A stretch of DNA of 64,000 nt from Anaerolineaceae bacterium oral taxon 439 (GCA_001717545.1 CP017039.1:2046001-2110000); one strand, 5' to 3'. Positions 27,142-36,245 are shown, counted from the first letter of the stretch. Numbers and translations: made by a program. Notes: a model not told the origin generated them from the sequence alone.

Positions 27142-29697
27142 TCATACTTTTATTCTTGGTGTAATTTTTTCAGCGATTCTGGCATAAACATCAATATCAA
27201 TAGCGTCTTTAATTTCAAAGGAAACCATCAGTGCGTATGGCGTAATATCAAGACATTTTTCATCCGCATCACCACGACAGCTAACTTTGATTTGAATTGA
27301 TTTTTCCTCATCCCAAATTACCGCTTCATCATTCTCATAAATTTCATGTTGCACAGTGCCTCGATTGGTTGCCTGCCAGTCGATATCAACTCTCGAATCT
27401 AGTAAATTTTTAATCCCATTTTCAATAGTAAACCAAAGATTAGTAGCACGATATTTTTGTCGTGTAGAAACCGTAGGAGGAAAATAAACTAAAGTCGCTG
27501 TTAAACGACGACAATTTTTTGTGCTGAAGTCAAATGGTAATGGCAAGTCATAAAGGAGTGCCTCTTCTATTTTCAAATCACCATAACCAATAAGAGTGAT
27601 ACGATTTTTAGTACATTCTATGGCTCGATTAATATCCGGCTTCCCATATCCAAGGTAGCGGTGTAGTTTGTTAGATATATCCCGCCTTGTCTTTAATTCA
27701 AGTGAAATTGCTAATATATTCGCTAAAAAACCCCATTCAGCACCATGCACTAACATTGCCTTAATCAACAAAGCTAAGTGAGCATCAGGAATTTGTTCGT
27801 TTTCGTTCTGAAACATGTCGAGTAAGGTATCATAGCATCTACTGGCTTCGTGAGAAATAAGTGCAGCAGCATTGCTTGTTCCGTATGTGTACATAATTTT
27901 ATTTCCCATTCCACCAATAGATAATGGTGCAGCTGACGCAATTCCTGGCTTATTGGTTGGTGAAAACGGCCATTTAACAGTCGAATTTTTGCCTCTATTT
28001 ACACTCATTCTTACATAACTTCGTCCGCCTGGATAAAGGATATCTGGTTTGACAGCTCTGTTCAGTCCCATACCAATTGCACTGTAAGCAGATGGCAACC
28101 CGTCTGAGCAAGGTATAGTTTGGTTAATATTCATATTTGAAGCAAGTGTAGCACTATCTTCAAATGTTGCCCCTACCGTCAATGCACTTATACTTTCAGC
28201 AGGAGATAACAGTCTTAGATTTCTAGATTTTCTATTTATATATTTAATAATTATATTATCACGATTCTTCATTGTTGAATTTGAAAAATCACTAAAATTC
28301 ATACCTGTACCGATATCATCGATATGATTTCCTGCGCTTACAATAAATAGAACTCTATATTTCCAACTCAACCAATCCAACAATCTTGCAAGAGGGCTAA
28401 TTATCCTATCAAATTGCCTATACGTTATTCCGATTGACAAATTAATAATTTTTATGGAAGGAGCAACTTCTTCTGCATCAGCTTCAAAAAGTCTTCTCAC
28501 TGCAACATGTATCTTATCAACTAGAAGGCTGTTTGATGGGATTTCTTCACAAAAACCGTCAACAGTATTATATGGTCTCATAATAGGACGCACATATATT
28601 TTATGTGTTGTTGTATGGGTTGTTTCAGATAAATCACCGTGCGCAATTATTGAAGCCATCGATGTGCCATGCTTTCTTGCATCTGCGACATATCCAGCCG
28701 CATAGTTATCTGGATCATCTACAATCAAACGACCTTGTAGATAAGGATGGTTCTCCTGCGGTAAGCCATCGAAAAGAGCTATTATTGGCTCATCAGATAT
28801 TTCCTCTGATGGCGGAATAATAAAATCTCCATCAAAGTATGTATCTTGAATAGCAACCGCTTGCCCAACCGGACGAAAAAACATAATCTGATCTGCTATT
28901 ACAATTGATACGTCTTTATTTCCATTAATGATATCTTCTGCAGCCGCACGAGGTATAGATGCAAGTATTGAATGGTAAGCTATATCAGGTATTACGGAGC
29001 TACTTATAATTTCCCCGCCAAGAGCTCTAATCTTGTCCTTTAATTCCGCTTCAGCGACTATGCGTTTCTGTTCGTCTTTTCTAAAAAATAATTCAAGCTC
29101 GCAGTGTACTTTATCAGCATGAGGATCTTGCAACTCTTCTTGCCAAAATTCAAGGATATTTGTCTCTTCAATACGCTCTTTATACCCCCAAAAACGTATG
29201 TCTCGTAAATGTTTAAAGATATATTTCAAACCTGTTTTTCCATGTGGAAAAACTACATCTTCATCTTGACTATAGAGTTTCCATAACGACAGTATTTCTT
29301 CCATGGCTCGCACATTGGATAATACACAATATACCTTTCCGCTTAAGGCATCATCAGCCCGTGTACCATCCGATTTTAAGGTGAAAAAATCTTCATCAGT
29401 CTCAAATTCATCCGACACATCAAAAATCCATTCAATATTATCTCCGAAATTTTTTATAGCAGTATAAAAAGATTCAACATCTCCTATTACATCAAAAACA
29501 AGCGTCTTTTCTACTTCTATCGCGGCAGAAGTTTGTGTTAGCTTTAACACTGCATTCTGTAAATTTGTCATTTTAGGAGCAAGTCTTTGAATTTGTCTTC
29601 CGTGTGTGGGGTATTGTATTTTATCTGGGCCGCCATGGCGTTTTGCTCTTGAGGCCATATTTGGCTGACCAAAGAGAATTATAGGTCGTTTTGGCAT
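27142..29697 (-). CDS. S8 (subtilisin-like) serine protease of the AAA-subtilase pair
   Basis: 851 residues, cytosolic by the lack of a signal peptide. The first about 300 residues are not subtilase-like and may recognise targets. The catalytic triad is visible: Asp310 in IALFDGL, His343 in RKHGTSMAS and Ser608 in TYGTSNAAA, with an oxyanion-type Asn region (IVSAGNH) between. The C-terminal about 150 residues are beta-rich and unassigned. AGGAGG lies before the ATG; the stop of the AAA gene is 17 bases upstream. Widespread two-gene AAA/S8 modules exist on mobile elements; I recall the name IteAS for one, unverified. A role in defence or stress is inference. Confidence 0.85.
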   Translation of the reverse strand: MPKRPIILFGQPNMASRAKRHGGPDKIQYPTHGRQIQRLAPKMTNLQNAVLKLTQTSAAIEVEKTLVFDVIGDVESFYTAIKNFGDNIEWIFDVSDEFETDEDFFTLKSDGTRADDALSGKVYCVLSNVRAMEEILSLWKLYSQDEDVVFPHGKTGLKYIFKHLRDIRFWGYKERIEETNILEFWQEELQDPHADKVHCELELFFRKDEQKRIVAEAELKDKIRALGGEIISSSVIPDIAYHSILASIPRAAAEDIINGNKDVSIVIADQIMFFRPVGQAVAIQDTYFDGDFIIPPSEEISDEPIIALFDGLPQENHPYLQGRLIVDDPDNYAAGYVADARKHGTSMASIIAHGDLSETTHTTTHKIYVRPIMRPYNTVDGFCEEIPSNSLLVDKIHVAVRRLFEADAEEVAPSIKIINLSIGITYRQFDRIISPLARLLDWLSWKYRVLFIVSAGNHIDDIGTGMNFSDFSNSTMKNRDNIIIKYINRKSRNLRLLSPAESISALTVGATFEDSATLASNMNINQTIPCSDGLPSAYSAIGMGLNRAVKPDILYPGGRSYVRMSVNRGKNSTVKWPFSPTNKPGIASAAPLSIGGMGNKIMYTYGTSNAAALISHEASRCYDTLLDMFQNENEQIPDAHLALLIKAMLVHGAEWGFLANILAISLELKTRRDISNKLHRYLGYGKPDINRAIECTKNRITLIGYGDLKIEEALLYDLPLPFDFSTKNCRRLTATLVYFPPTVSTRQKYRATNLWFTIENGIKNLLDSRVDIDWQATNRGTVQHEIYENDEAVIWDEEKSIQIKVSCRGDADEKCLDITPYALMVSFEIKDAIDIDVYARIAEKITPRIKV

Positions 29698-29714
29698 TAT
29701 TTATATCCTCCTTT

Positions 29715-30710
29715 TTATAAATGGTTTCCCGAGTCATCGTTTACCAGTGGGAGAAGAGACAACTCCCTTTGAGTGATGCTGCGTGGATTACCATCAGGAA
29801 AACGTAACACGAATTGCCGATAAACCGATAATCCGAATTCTTCTACTTCTGCATAGCTGCGTCCAAGCAATTTACGCGCTAAAGTCGATGGTGCTAAACC
29901 AAATGTGAAGCCATTTTGTGAATTCTTTTTCTCGAAAAGATAAAACCACTTTTCTAAATCCATTCGAGACGGTTTTGGTAGCTCCATCCGTATTTGAAAT
30001 CTGCGCCAAGCAGCTTTGTCAAGTAGTGTGTCGTGGTTTGTAGCAGCAATAGCAATAACATAGCTCGGTAGAGCATCTATTTGGAGAAGGAGCGAACTTA
30101 CTACACGCTTTATTTCCCCAGTTTCATGTATGTCGCCACGCTCCTTGCCAATTGTCTCAAATTCATCAAAGAATAAAACGCATTGTCGAGTCTTTGCATA
30201 GTCGAATAATTTGACAAGTCGCGATGCCGTCTCACCTAAATATGCTCCTATAAGACTTTCATATTTAACAGTTAGCAAAGGGAGCATTAAAGCCTCTGCT
30301 ATTGCCTCTGCAAGAGATGTCTTTCCATTTCCAGGTGGCCCAATTAATAATATTCGATTGCGCGGTTCCAAACCGTATGAACGAAGCAAATCGGCTCTCA
30401 TGTGTTCTTCAATTAGTGCATTACAGTTATCTATAATGCTTTGTGGCAATAACAATTGGTTTAATTTTTTTTCTGGAATTTTTTCGTATACGATATTTTC
30501 GCCGTTCCCATTGCGAGTAGAAGGCGTTATAGTATTTTTCATGGGATTCTTAGAGGACATATGTAGTATATCCTCAATTTTTTTTGCTACTACGTTATGT
30601 TGCTTAGATCGTTCCTCAGCACATATTGCTTCTACTGCTTTTCGGAAGTTGATATTATCGTTATTTAGTCCATACTTTATAATATCACATAAAAGGTCTG
30701 CTCTCGCCAT
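29715..30710 (-). CDS. AAA ATPase of the AAA-subtilase pair
   Basis: 331 residues. A helical N-terminal part (1-80) is followed by one AAA module: Walker A GPPGNGKT at 124-131, pore-loop region AYLGET near 156-161, Walker B VLFFDEFE at 178-185, sensor ATN at 223-225 and Arg236/Arg237 as the likely arginine finger. All key residues are kept. It probably unfolds or activates for the neighbouring S8 protease, as paired genes of this type suggest. GGAGG is placed well before the ATG. Codon use is AT-rich, unlike the chromosome. Confidence 0.85.
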   Translation of the reverse strand: MARADLLCDIIKYGLNNDNINFRKAVEAICAEERSKQHNVVAKKIEDILHMSSKNPMKNTITPSTRNGNGENIVYEKIPEKKLNQLLLPQSIIDNCNALIEEHMRADLLRSYGLEPRNRILLIGPPGNGKTSLAEAIAEALMLPLLTVKYESLIGAYLGETASRLVKLFDYAKTRQCVLFFDEFETIGKERGDIHETGEIKRVVSSLLLQIDALPSYVIAIAATNHDTLLDKAAWRRFQIRMELPKPSRMDLEKWFYLFEKKNSQNGFTFGLAPSTLARKLLGRSYAEVEEFGLSVYRQFVLRFPDGNPRSITQRELSLLPLVNDDSGNHL

Positions 30711-30906
30711 TTTGAAACCTCCTTTCTTTATGGCCTATTTTTTTGTCTTTTAATTCGGCAGGTATCCCTACAAGATTTCCTTCGCAAAATTGAAAGAATG
30801 TCCTTTGGGCGAGATTACTTGGCTCCGATTTGCCGTTTTCCCAACGATTTACCGTGGTGTAATTAACGTTCAATGCTTGTGTTAGCTGCTGTTGACTCAC
30901 TCCCAC
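30685..30906 (-). pseudogene. XRE-type HTH regulator, 5' end lost at the guaA junction
   Basis: The frame reads GVSQQQLTQALNVNYTTVNR then WENGKSEPS, the core of an XRE helix-turn-helix, but the usual first helix is missing. The frame runs back only into the last codons of guaA, where it would have to start at GTG (30906) inside the guaA 3' end. Its 3' end overlaps the AAA start by 26 bases, so it belongs to the AAA/S8 unit and may once have repressed it. It could still be made as a short protein from the GTG, so loss of function is not certain. Confidence 0.6.
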
Positions 30907-32420
30907 TCGATCGTCGCAGGCGGTTTATCCGTTACATCGTACACGACCCGATTCACCCCCGCGACTTCACTCGTAATTCTACGCGAAATTCTCCGCAGAA
31001 CCTCGTCCGGCAATGGCACATACGAAGCTTTCATAAAATCCATCGTCTGAACCGCACGCAGAATAACCGTATGGTGATACGTTCTCGCCCCCTTTTCGAC
31101 GCCAACGGAGCGATGATCGGATAAAACGGCGAAAAACTGACTCGGACGCAAATCGGCATCCGCAAGCTCCTCACGGAAAATCGCGTCCGCCTCGCGCAGC
31201 AGCTCAGCTTTCGCCCGGGTAACATCTCCCAAAATACGGATCGCTAACCCAGGACCCGGAAACGGCTGACGGTTAACGATCGACGACGGCAGCCCCATCA
31301 GCCGGCCTAACTGGCGGACTTCATCCTTAAATAAATACCGCAGCGGCTCGACTAAATCCTTAAAGCCGAGCTCCTTCGGCAGCCCGCCGACGTTATGATG
31401 CGATTTGATCAGGTTATTTTTACCGATTCCGCTTTCGATAACGTCAGGGTAGATCGTGCCCTGCGCTAAGAATTTTGCGCCGCCAACGCGCTGCGCCTGC
31501 TTGCTGAAAACTTTGATGAACTGCTCCCCGATAATTTTTCGCTTTTTCTCAGGATCGACGACGCCGGAGAGCTTCTTAAAGAAGCGCTCGGAGGCGTCGA
31601 CCCGGACCAGCTTCAGCGATTTTCCCTGGAACGCCGCCTCGATTTCATCGCCTTCACCCTTGCGCATCAAGCCATGATCCACGAAGACACAGGTCAATTG
31701 ATTCGGGACAGCCGCAGACAGAATCGCGGCGACAACAGAGCTATCGAGCCCGCCGGAAAGCGCCAACAGGATTCTTTCTTTCCCAACGGTATGCTTGATC
31801 GATTTAATCTGATTATTCAGGTAATCATCAATCGTAAACGATCCCTCCGCGCCGCAGATCCCGAACAGGAACCGTTCGAGCATTCGCCTTCCCGAAGCGG
31901 TTTCCTCCGCTTCAAGAAAAAACTGCGTTCCGTAGAGCTTCGCGGCGTCGTTTTCGAACGCAGCAACATTCAAATCCTGCATACTGGCAGTTGAGCGAAA
32001 TCCGTCCGGAAGCTTCTCAATTCGCGCCACATGATCAAAATAAACCGGCTGAGCCTCGTCCAGATTCGAAAAAAGCGGCGAAGACGCGTCAACGCGAATT
32101 TCCGCCGCCGAACCCGGTGAATCCAACGGGATAACCGTTCCTCCCAGCTGCGCCGCCATGAGCTGCGCGCCGAGGCCAATCCCGAGGATCGGGATTCCTG
32201 ATTTATACAGGCTCTTCTCCGGAAAAACGATATCCGAATCCAGAATTGATTTCCCACCGCCGACGAGAATAATCCCGATCGGATTCATTTTTCTGATCTT
32301 ATCAGCATGGGTTTCGACCGGCAGAATTTCCGAATAAACCGAAAGCTCGCGAACGCGGCGCGCGATGGTATCGCGATAACGCCCGCCAAAATTGAGAATA
32401 ACAATCGTTTGCTGGTCCAT
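30897..32420 (-). CDS. guaA: GMP synthase with inactive-looking glutamine amidotransferase domain
   Basis: Converts XMP to GMP. 507 residues: N-terminal class I amidotransferase fold (1-190), ATP pyrophosphatase domain with LALSGGLDSSVVA, and the C-terminal dimerisation domain ending in PATIEWE. In the amidotransferase part the nucleophile motif GICYG reads GIGLG (Gly82 for Cys) and QFHPE reads QFFLE (Phe168 for His; Glu170 kept). The glutaminase should therefore be dead and the enzyme should depend on free ammonia or a partner subunit. AGGAG lies before the ATG. xpt is upstream on the same strand with a 26-base gap. Its 3' end is the island junction. Confidence 0.9.
   Translation of the reverse strand: MDQQTIVILNFGGRYRDTIARRVRELSVYSEILPVETHADKIRKMNPIGIILVGGGKSILDSDIVFPEKSLYKSGIPILGIGLGAQLMAAQLGGTVIPLDSPGSAAEIRVDASSPLFSNLDEAQPVYFDHVARIEKLPDGFRSTASMQDLNVAAFENDAAKLYGTQFFLEAEETASGRRMLERFLFGICGAEGSFTIDDYLNNQIKSIKHTVGKERILLALSGGLDSSVVAAILSAAVPNQLTCVFVDHGLMRKGEGDEIEAAFQGKSLKLVRVDASERFFKKLSGVVDPEKKRKIIGEQFIKVFSKQAQRVGGAKFLAQGTIYPDVIESGIGKNNLIKSHHNVGGLPKELGFKDLVEPLRYLFKDEVRQLGRLMGLPSSIVNRQPFPGPGLAIRILGDVTRAKAELLREADAIFREELADADLRPSQFFAVLSDHRSVGVEKGARTYHHTVILRAVQTMDFMKASYVPLPDEVLRRISRRITSEVAGVNRVVYDVTDKPPATIEWE
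30899..30908. repeat. Right 10-bp direct repeat (att-like) within the guaA 3' end
   Basis: ACTCCCACTC, identical to 26878-26887. On the minus strand it covers GAG-TGG-GAG and the first base of the guaA stop codon. Confidence 0.65.
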
Positions 32421-32446
32421 ATGAGCTCCTGAATAACCGCGCCGCG

Positions 32447-33031
32447 TTAGTCTGACTGTGAACGAAAGATAATTTCGCCCTGCGGATTCATCGCATCAAT
32501 AATCGCCAGCGATTCGACGCGATACCCCTGATTCCGGAGGTTCTTTCCGCCGGCCTGGAATCCCTTTTCGATCGCAATCCCACATCCGACAACCACCGCG
32601 CCGGCATCCTCAACCATGCCGACGAGACCCTTGAGCGCCTGCCCCTGCGCGAGGAAATCGTCGATAATCAGGACGCGATCGCCTCTGTTCAAAAATTTCC
32701 TGGAAATAATAACCGTGTAAGTAATTCCGGACGTAAACGATTCAACCGCAGCGGAATAAACCTCGCCTTCAATATTTTTCGTTCGATTTTTTTTCGCGAA
32801 AACGGCCGGGACGTTAAACTCGCGAGCGACCGAAACCGCGATCGCAATTCCGGAAGACTCAATTGTCAGAATCTTCGTAACCCCCTGATCTTTAAAGAGA
32901 CGGTAAAATTCTTTTCCGAGTTCGTCGAGAAGCTTTACGTCAAGCTGATGATTCAAAAAACTGTCAACCTTCAGGATCGTTCCGTTCCGGACAACGCCGT
33001 CTCTCCTGATTCGCTCTTCAAGTAATCTCAC
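32447..33031 (-). CDS. xpt: Xanthine phosphoribosyltransferase
   Basis: Salvages xanthine with PRPP to give XMP, the substrate of the downstream guaA product. 194 residues. The PRPP loop reads VLIIDDFLAQGQALKGLV, and the KKNRTKNIEGEVYSAAVESFT stretch is typical of Xpt. I prefer the GTG at 33031, with GGAGGA close upstream and an N-terminus that aligns with B. subtilis Xpt; an ATG at 33049 has no good ribosome site. I looked for a purine riboswitch upstream and did not find its conserved core. Confidence 0.9.
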   Translation of the reverse strand: MRLLEERIRRDGVVRNGTILKVDSFLNHQLDVKLLDELGKEFYRLFKDQGVTKILTIESSGIAIAVSVAREFNVPAVFAKKNRTKNIEGEVYSAAVESFTSGITYTVIISRKFLNRGDRVLIIDDFLAQGQALKGLVGMVEDAGAVVVGCGIAIEKGFQAGGKNLRNQGYRVESLAIIDAMNPQGEIIFRSQSD

Positions 33032-33137
33032 CTTTTCCTCCAAAACCATTAACGCAACGAGGCCATCTATTAAATTTCAAAAAAACCTGTACGAATATTT
33101 TACCAACCCATCAGGACGATAATTCAATCGTCTCAAT

Positions 33138-33149
33138 CTGTCATGACAG
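33138..33149. promoter_or_regulatory. 12-bp perfect palindrome upstream of xpt
   Basis: CTGTCATGACAG lies about 107 bases before the xpt start and just after the end of the GH13 gene. It could be an operator, but no second copy was seen. Confidence 0.3.
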
Positions 33150-33193
33150 GCTGAAGACGGATAAATCGCCTTCGGTTCGTTCGCCTCCGACGC

Positions 33194-34933
33194 TCATTTA
33201 AGGATCCGAAGCGTCATCGGAGCGATCAGGATCTTTGAAGACAGGGAAGGCGTTTCGATGTCCTCGCCGGTCATCAGATCGTGCAAAATTCCCTTTCGAA
33301 GCGATTCCGGCGGACTGATCGCCGCTTCCGCATCGCTGTTATTGACAGCGCAAAGAATCGACACGTTCCCAAAATCACGCTGATAGACAAAAACTCCCGG
33401 TTCCTGAGTAAAGACCGTTTTGAAGCTGCCGAATCGAAGCGCCGGCTCGCATTTCCGCAGCGCAATCAATTTTTTATACAAAACGAGCGTCTCCTGATCC
33501 TGCCGCGACGCGTCCCAGATCATCCCGCGGCGGCAGTCCGGATCCGGCCCGCCGCTCAGCCCAACTTCGTCGCCGTAAAAAATCGACGGCGACCCGACGA
33601 ACGTCATCTGGAACCCAACCGCCAGACGGTGGCGGCGCCGATCGTTCCCCGCGTCGTATAAAAACCGCGGCGTATCATGGCTGTCGAGCAGATTGAACAT
33701 GACCTGATTGGTGACGTCCGCATAACTGGAAAGCATATGATTGATCCGCGAAGAAAAAGCGGCCGCGCCAATACGCCGATTCGCGAAAAAGTCGCGCGCC
33801 GCTTCGCGGAAAGCGTAATTCATCGCCGTATCGAATTTATCTCCCTGCGTCAGGTAACGCGAGGCGTCCCGCCATGTTTCGGCGATCAGGATCGCCTCCG
33901 GGAATTCGGCTTTTACCGCACGGCGTACCTCGCTCCAGGTCGTAAGCTGAACCTCGTCGGCGACGTCAAGACGCCACCCATCGATTTTTCCCTCGCGGAG
34001 CCAGAACAGCATAACCTCAATAACGAAATCCCGGACCGGACGGTAATCCGTATTCAGCTTGGGCATATGCGCCCTATCGGCGAAAGCTTCATACGTCAGG
34101 ATCTCGCCGCCTTCTCCGCGATCGACAGGAAGAAACCAGCGAAAATACTCCGACGCCTCTCTTCTGGCTAAAAAATCCATAAACGGATGAAACTTCCGGC
34201 TGCTATGATTAAAAACGCCGTCTAAAACGACGCGGATCCCGAACGAATGCGCCTTAGCGACGAACGCATGAAAATCCGCCATCGTTCCAAAATCAGGGTC
34301 AATCGTGAAGTAATCGGTCGTCGCATATTTATGATTACATTCTGCATGAAAAATCGGATTCAGATAAATACAGTCCACGCCTAACGCCGAGATCCAGGGA
34401 AGCCTCTCGGTAATCCCGGGCAGATCCCCGCCCCAATAGTCATCCAGACTGGGTTTTTCATCCCAATCCCGATAATCATCCCGATTTTTCTGATTCAAAC
34501 TCCGATAGAAGCGGTCGGGGAAAATCTGATAATAAACGATCCCCTTTGCCCAGTCCGGCGGTCGAACGCAGTCATTTTCGTTCGTATACTGATACTCGAA
34601 AAAACCGTCCTCAGGAACGCCGTCGCTGAATCCATACTCGCTGAGATAGATCTTCCGATGATCCTGATCCGTTAATTCAAAGTAATAACACAGGAACCGC
34701 GCTGGCGAATCAAACTTAAGAATCGCGCGATAATCGTCGGTATAAGCGTCTCGATACGCGATCTGGAGCGGCTGAGTCAGCGCAGTCGAAGGAGATCGAT
34801 AGCGGCTGAAATAAACGAAACGAACGCTCGTAAGGTCATCCTTAGCGCAGCGCAGCCGAATCGCAAGTTCAGTCCGAGTCAACGGTATAACGAATTCATA
34901 GTTTGTACGATGCATTATGGCGGAAAAGTTCAT
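33194..34933 (-). CDS. GH13 alpha-amylase family enzyme (neopullulanase/cyclomaltodextrinase type)
   Basis: Cytosolic hydrolase for alpha-1,4 and possibly alpha-1,6 glucans, 579 residues without signal peptide. The N-terminal about 120 residues look like a CBM34-type domain; the barrel starts at WAKGIVYYQIFPDRF. Catalytic residues sit in DGWRLDVADE (Asp nucleophile), LIAETW (Glu acid/base) and LLDSHDTPRF (third Asp). The order fits subfamily 20 enzymes that degrade maltodextrins. The start ATG at 34933 is followed by a plausible domain; the gene is divergent from the aminotransferase. Confidence 0.88.
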   Translation of the reverse strand: MNFSAIMHRTNYEFVIPLTRTELAIRLRCAKDDLTSVRFVYFSRYRSPSTALTQPLQIAYRDAYTDDYRAILKFDSPARFLCYYFELTDQDHRKIYLSEYGFSDGVPEDGFFEYQYTNENDCVRPPDWAKGIVYYQIFPDRFYRSLNQKNRDDYRDWDEKPSLDDYWGGDLPGITERLPWISALGVDCIYLNPIFHAECNHKYATTDYFTIDPDFGTMADFHAFVAKAHSFGIRVVLDGVFNHSSRKFHPFMDFLARREASEYFRWFLPVDRGEGGEILTYEAFADRAHMPKLNTDYRPVRDFVIEVMLFWLREGKIDGWRLDVADEVQLTTWSEVRRAVKAEFPEAILIAETWRDASRYLTQGDKFDTAMNYAFREAARDFFANRRIGAAAFSSRINHMLSSYADVTNQVMFNLLDSHDTPRFLYDAGNDRRRHRLAVGFQMTFVGSPSIFYGDEVGLSGGPDPDCRRGMIWDASRQDQETLVLYKKLIALRKCEPALRFGSFKTVFTQEPGVFVYQRDFGNVSILCAVNNSDAEAAISPPESLRKGILHDLMTGEDIETPSLSSKILIAPMTLRILK

Positions 34934-35107
34934 TCAGGGAAAACTCCTCCCGGACGGGTTTCGTTGGATCGGCGCCTTGATAAGCGGATGATCAGAGTGT
35001 AATTTTACGAAATACCAAAAATGCCTGGATTCCGAAAGCAGGTAAAATATGATTAATCGCGTTTCTGAGCCGAAATTCGAACGAATAACTCGATTTGGGG
35101 GTATTTC

Positions 35108-36184
35108 ATGATCCATTTAACACGCGGCGCACCCGCGCCGGAATCTTACGCAACCGACGATTTTGCGGACTGCTTCGCAAAGGCGATGAAAGAAGATGGG
35201 GAACGCGCCTGCGCGTATAACGGCGCGCCTGGATACGCGCCATTGGTTGAACTTTTGGCTGAACGGAATCATGTCGAACCTGCTCAGGTTTTCCTTGGGA
35301 ACGGTTCGCTTGAGCTCTTCGGTTTCATCGCGCAGACCGAACTCCAGCCGGGCGATAAGGTTCTCGTTGAAGGGCCGTCCTATGATCGGACGAACCTGCT
35401 CCTGAAACGGCGCGGATCGATCCCGATCGAAATTCCGCTCGAATCGGACGGCGTCGATCTGAACGCGCTGGAAGACGCGATGAAAACGGATTCACCGAAA
35501 ATCTTCTACTGCATCCCGGATTTTCAGAATCCGACCGGAACAACAATGAGTGTCGCAAAGCGAAAAGCGGTCGCCGGGCTGGCTGAAAAATATAACGTTC
35601 TGATTATTGAGGACTCGCCGTATCGAAGCCTGCGCTATTTTGGGGAAGACCTTCCGGAATTAGCCAGCTTCGCGAATCCAGATCGCGTTATCCGTGCTTC
35701 ATCATTTTCGAAAACAATGGCCCCCGGATTTCGCATCGGATATATTGTCGGCAGCGCGGAAATCGTCAAACGTGTCAAAGCCTACGCCGGGAATACCTAT
35801 ATTGCGCCTGGCTCGGTTGCGCAGGCAGCCGCCTATCAGTTCATCGTCGGCGGATATTTCGAATCGAACCTGGAAAAACTGAAAGCGCTCTATCGTCCGC
35901 GGCTCGTTCGAACGCTGGAGCTGCTCGACGAGCGGCTGAGCTTCGCTCAGTATGCGCGGCCTGAAGGCGGTTTTTTCGTCGGCGTGACGCTTCCCGAAGG
36001 GAACGACATGGAAACGTTAATCCCCGCGGCAAAAGCGGCCGGATTGAATATCACCGACGGACGCGGCTTTTACCTGAACCCGGCGCTGGGAAGTCGTTTC
36101 CTGCGGATTCCGTTCTGCGGCTTGAATGCGAAGGAGTTGGAGACGGCGTTTGAGATTTTGACGCCGCTGGTAAAAATGGGGTAA
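35108..36184 (+). CDS. PLP-dependent class I/II aminotransferase (2-aminoadipate/LysN-like)
   Basis: 358 residues, fold type I. The PLP Lys lies in ASSFSKTMAPGFRIGYIVG; the YCIPDFQNPTGTTMS and IIEDSPYRSLRY motifs are characteristic of the MocR-type domain without the GntR part. Such enzymes transaminate 2-aminoadipate, Leu, Phe or similar amino acids; the exact substrate is open. A GGGGGT precedes the ATG. It ends 67 bases before yvcK, whose own promoter lies in that gap. Confidence 0.85.
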   Translation: MIHLTRGAPAPESYATDDFADCFAKAMKEDGERACAYNGAPGYAPLVELLAERNHVEPAQVFLGNGSLELFGFIAQTELQPGDKVLVEGPSYDRTNLLLKRRGSIPIEIPLESDGVDLNALEDAMKTDSPKIFYCIPDFQNPTGTTMSVAKRKAVAGLAEKYNVLIIEDSPYRSLRYFGEDLPELASFANPDRVIRASSFSKTMAPGFRIGYIVGSAEIVKRVKAYAGNTYIAPGSVAQAAAYQFIVGGYFESNLEKLKALYRPRLVRTLELLDERLSFAQYARPEGGFFVGVTLPEGNDMETLIPAAKAAGLNITDGRGFYLNPALGSRFLRIPFCGLNAKELETAFEILTPLVKMG

Positions 36185-36216
36185 AAGACAGACCGTGAAG
36201 CGACGCCGCCTCTATC

Positions 36217-36245
36217 TTTACAGGACGCAGCGGAAATGCTATAGT
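36217..36245 (+). promoter_or_regulatory. Promoter giving an apparently leaderless yvcK mRNA
   Basis: TTTACA (36217-36222) and TATAGT (36240-36245) are 17 bases apart. Transcription would start about seven bases later, at or next to the ATG at 36252. There is no Shine-Dalgarno sequence in front of that ATG, which fits a leaderless message. Confidence 0.6.

Larger units (their letters stand above)
26878..30908. mobile_element. AT-rich 4-kb island integrated at the 3' end of guaA
   Basis: The stretch between two 10-bp direct repeats is clearly richer in A and T and uses A/T-ending codons, unlike both flanks. It holds an S8 subtilase, an AAA ATPase and a 5'-truncated XRE gene, all on the minus strand. 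The guaA 3' end is a known integration hot spot for genomic islands in many bacteria. No integrase gene is present, so the element may have decayed or have been moved by a recombinase coded elsewhere. The recombination kept guaA intact by supplying a new stop codon (TGA). Confidence 0.68.

Noticed and set aside
26891-30933. Second 9-bp repeat TTATCCGTT near both island ends (26891 and 30925)
   Set aside because: It lies at different distances from the 10-bp repeat at the two ends, so it is probably chance.
33050-33193. Purine riboswitch before xpt
   Set aside because: The conserved core bases of the purine aptamer are not present on the minus strand.
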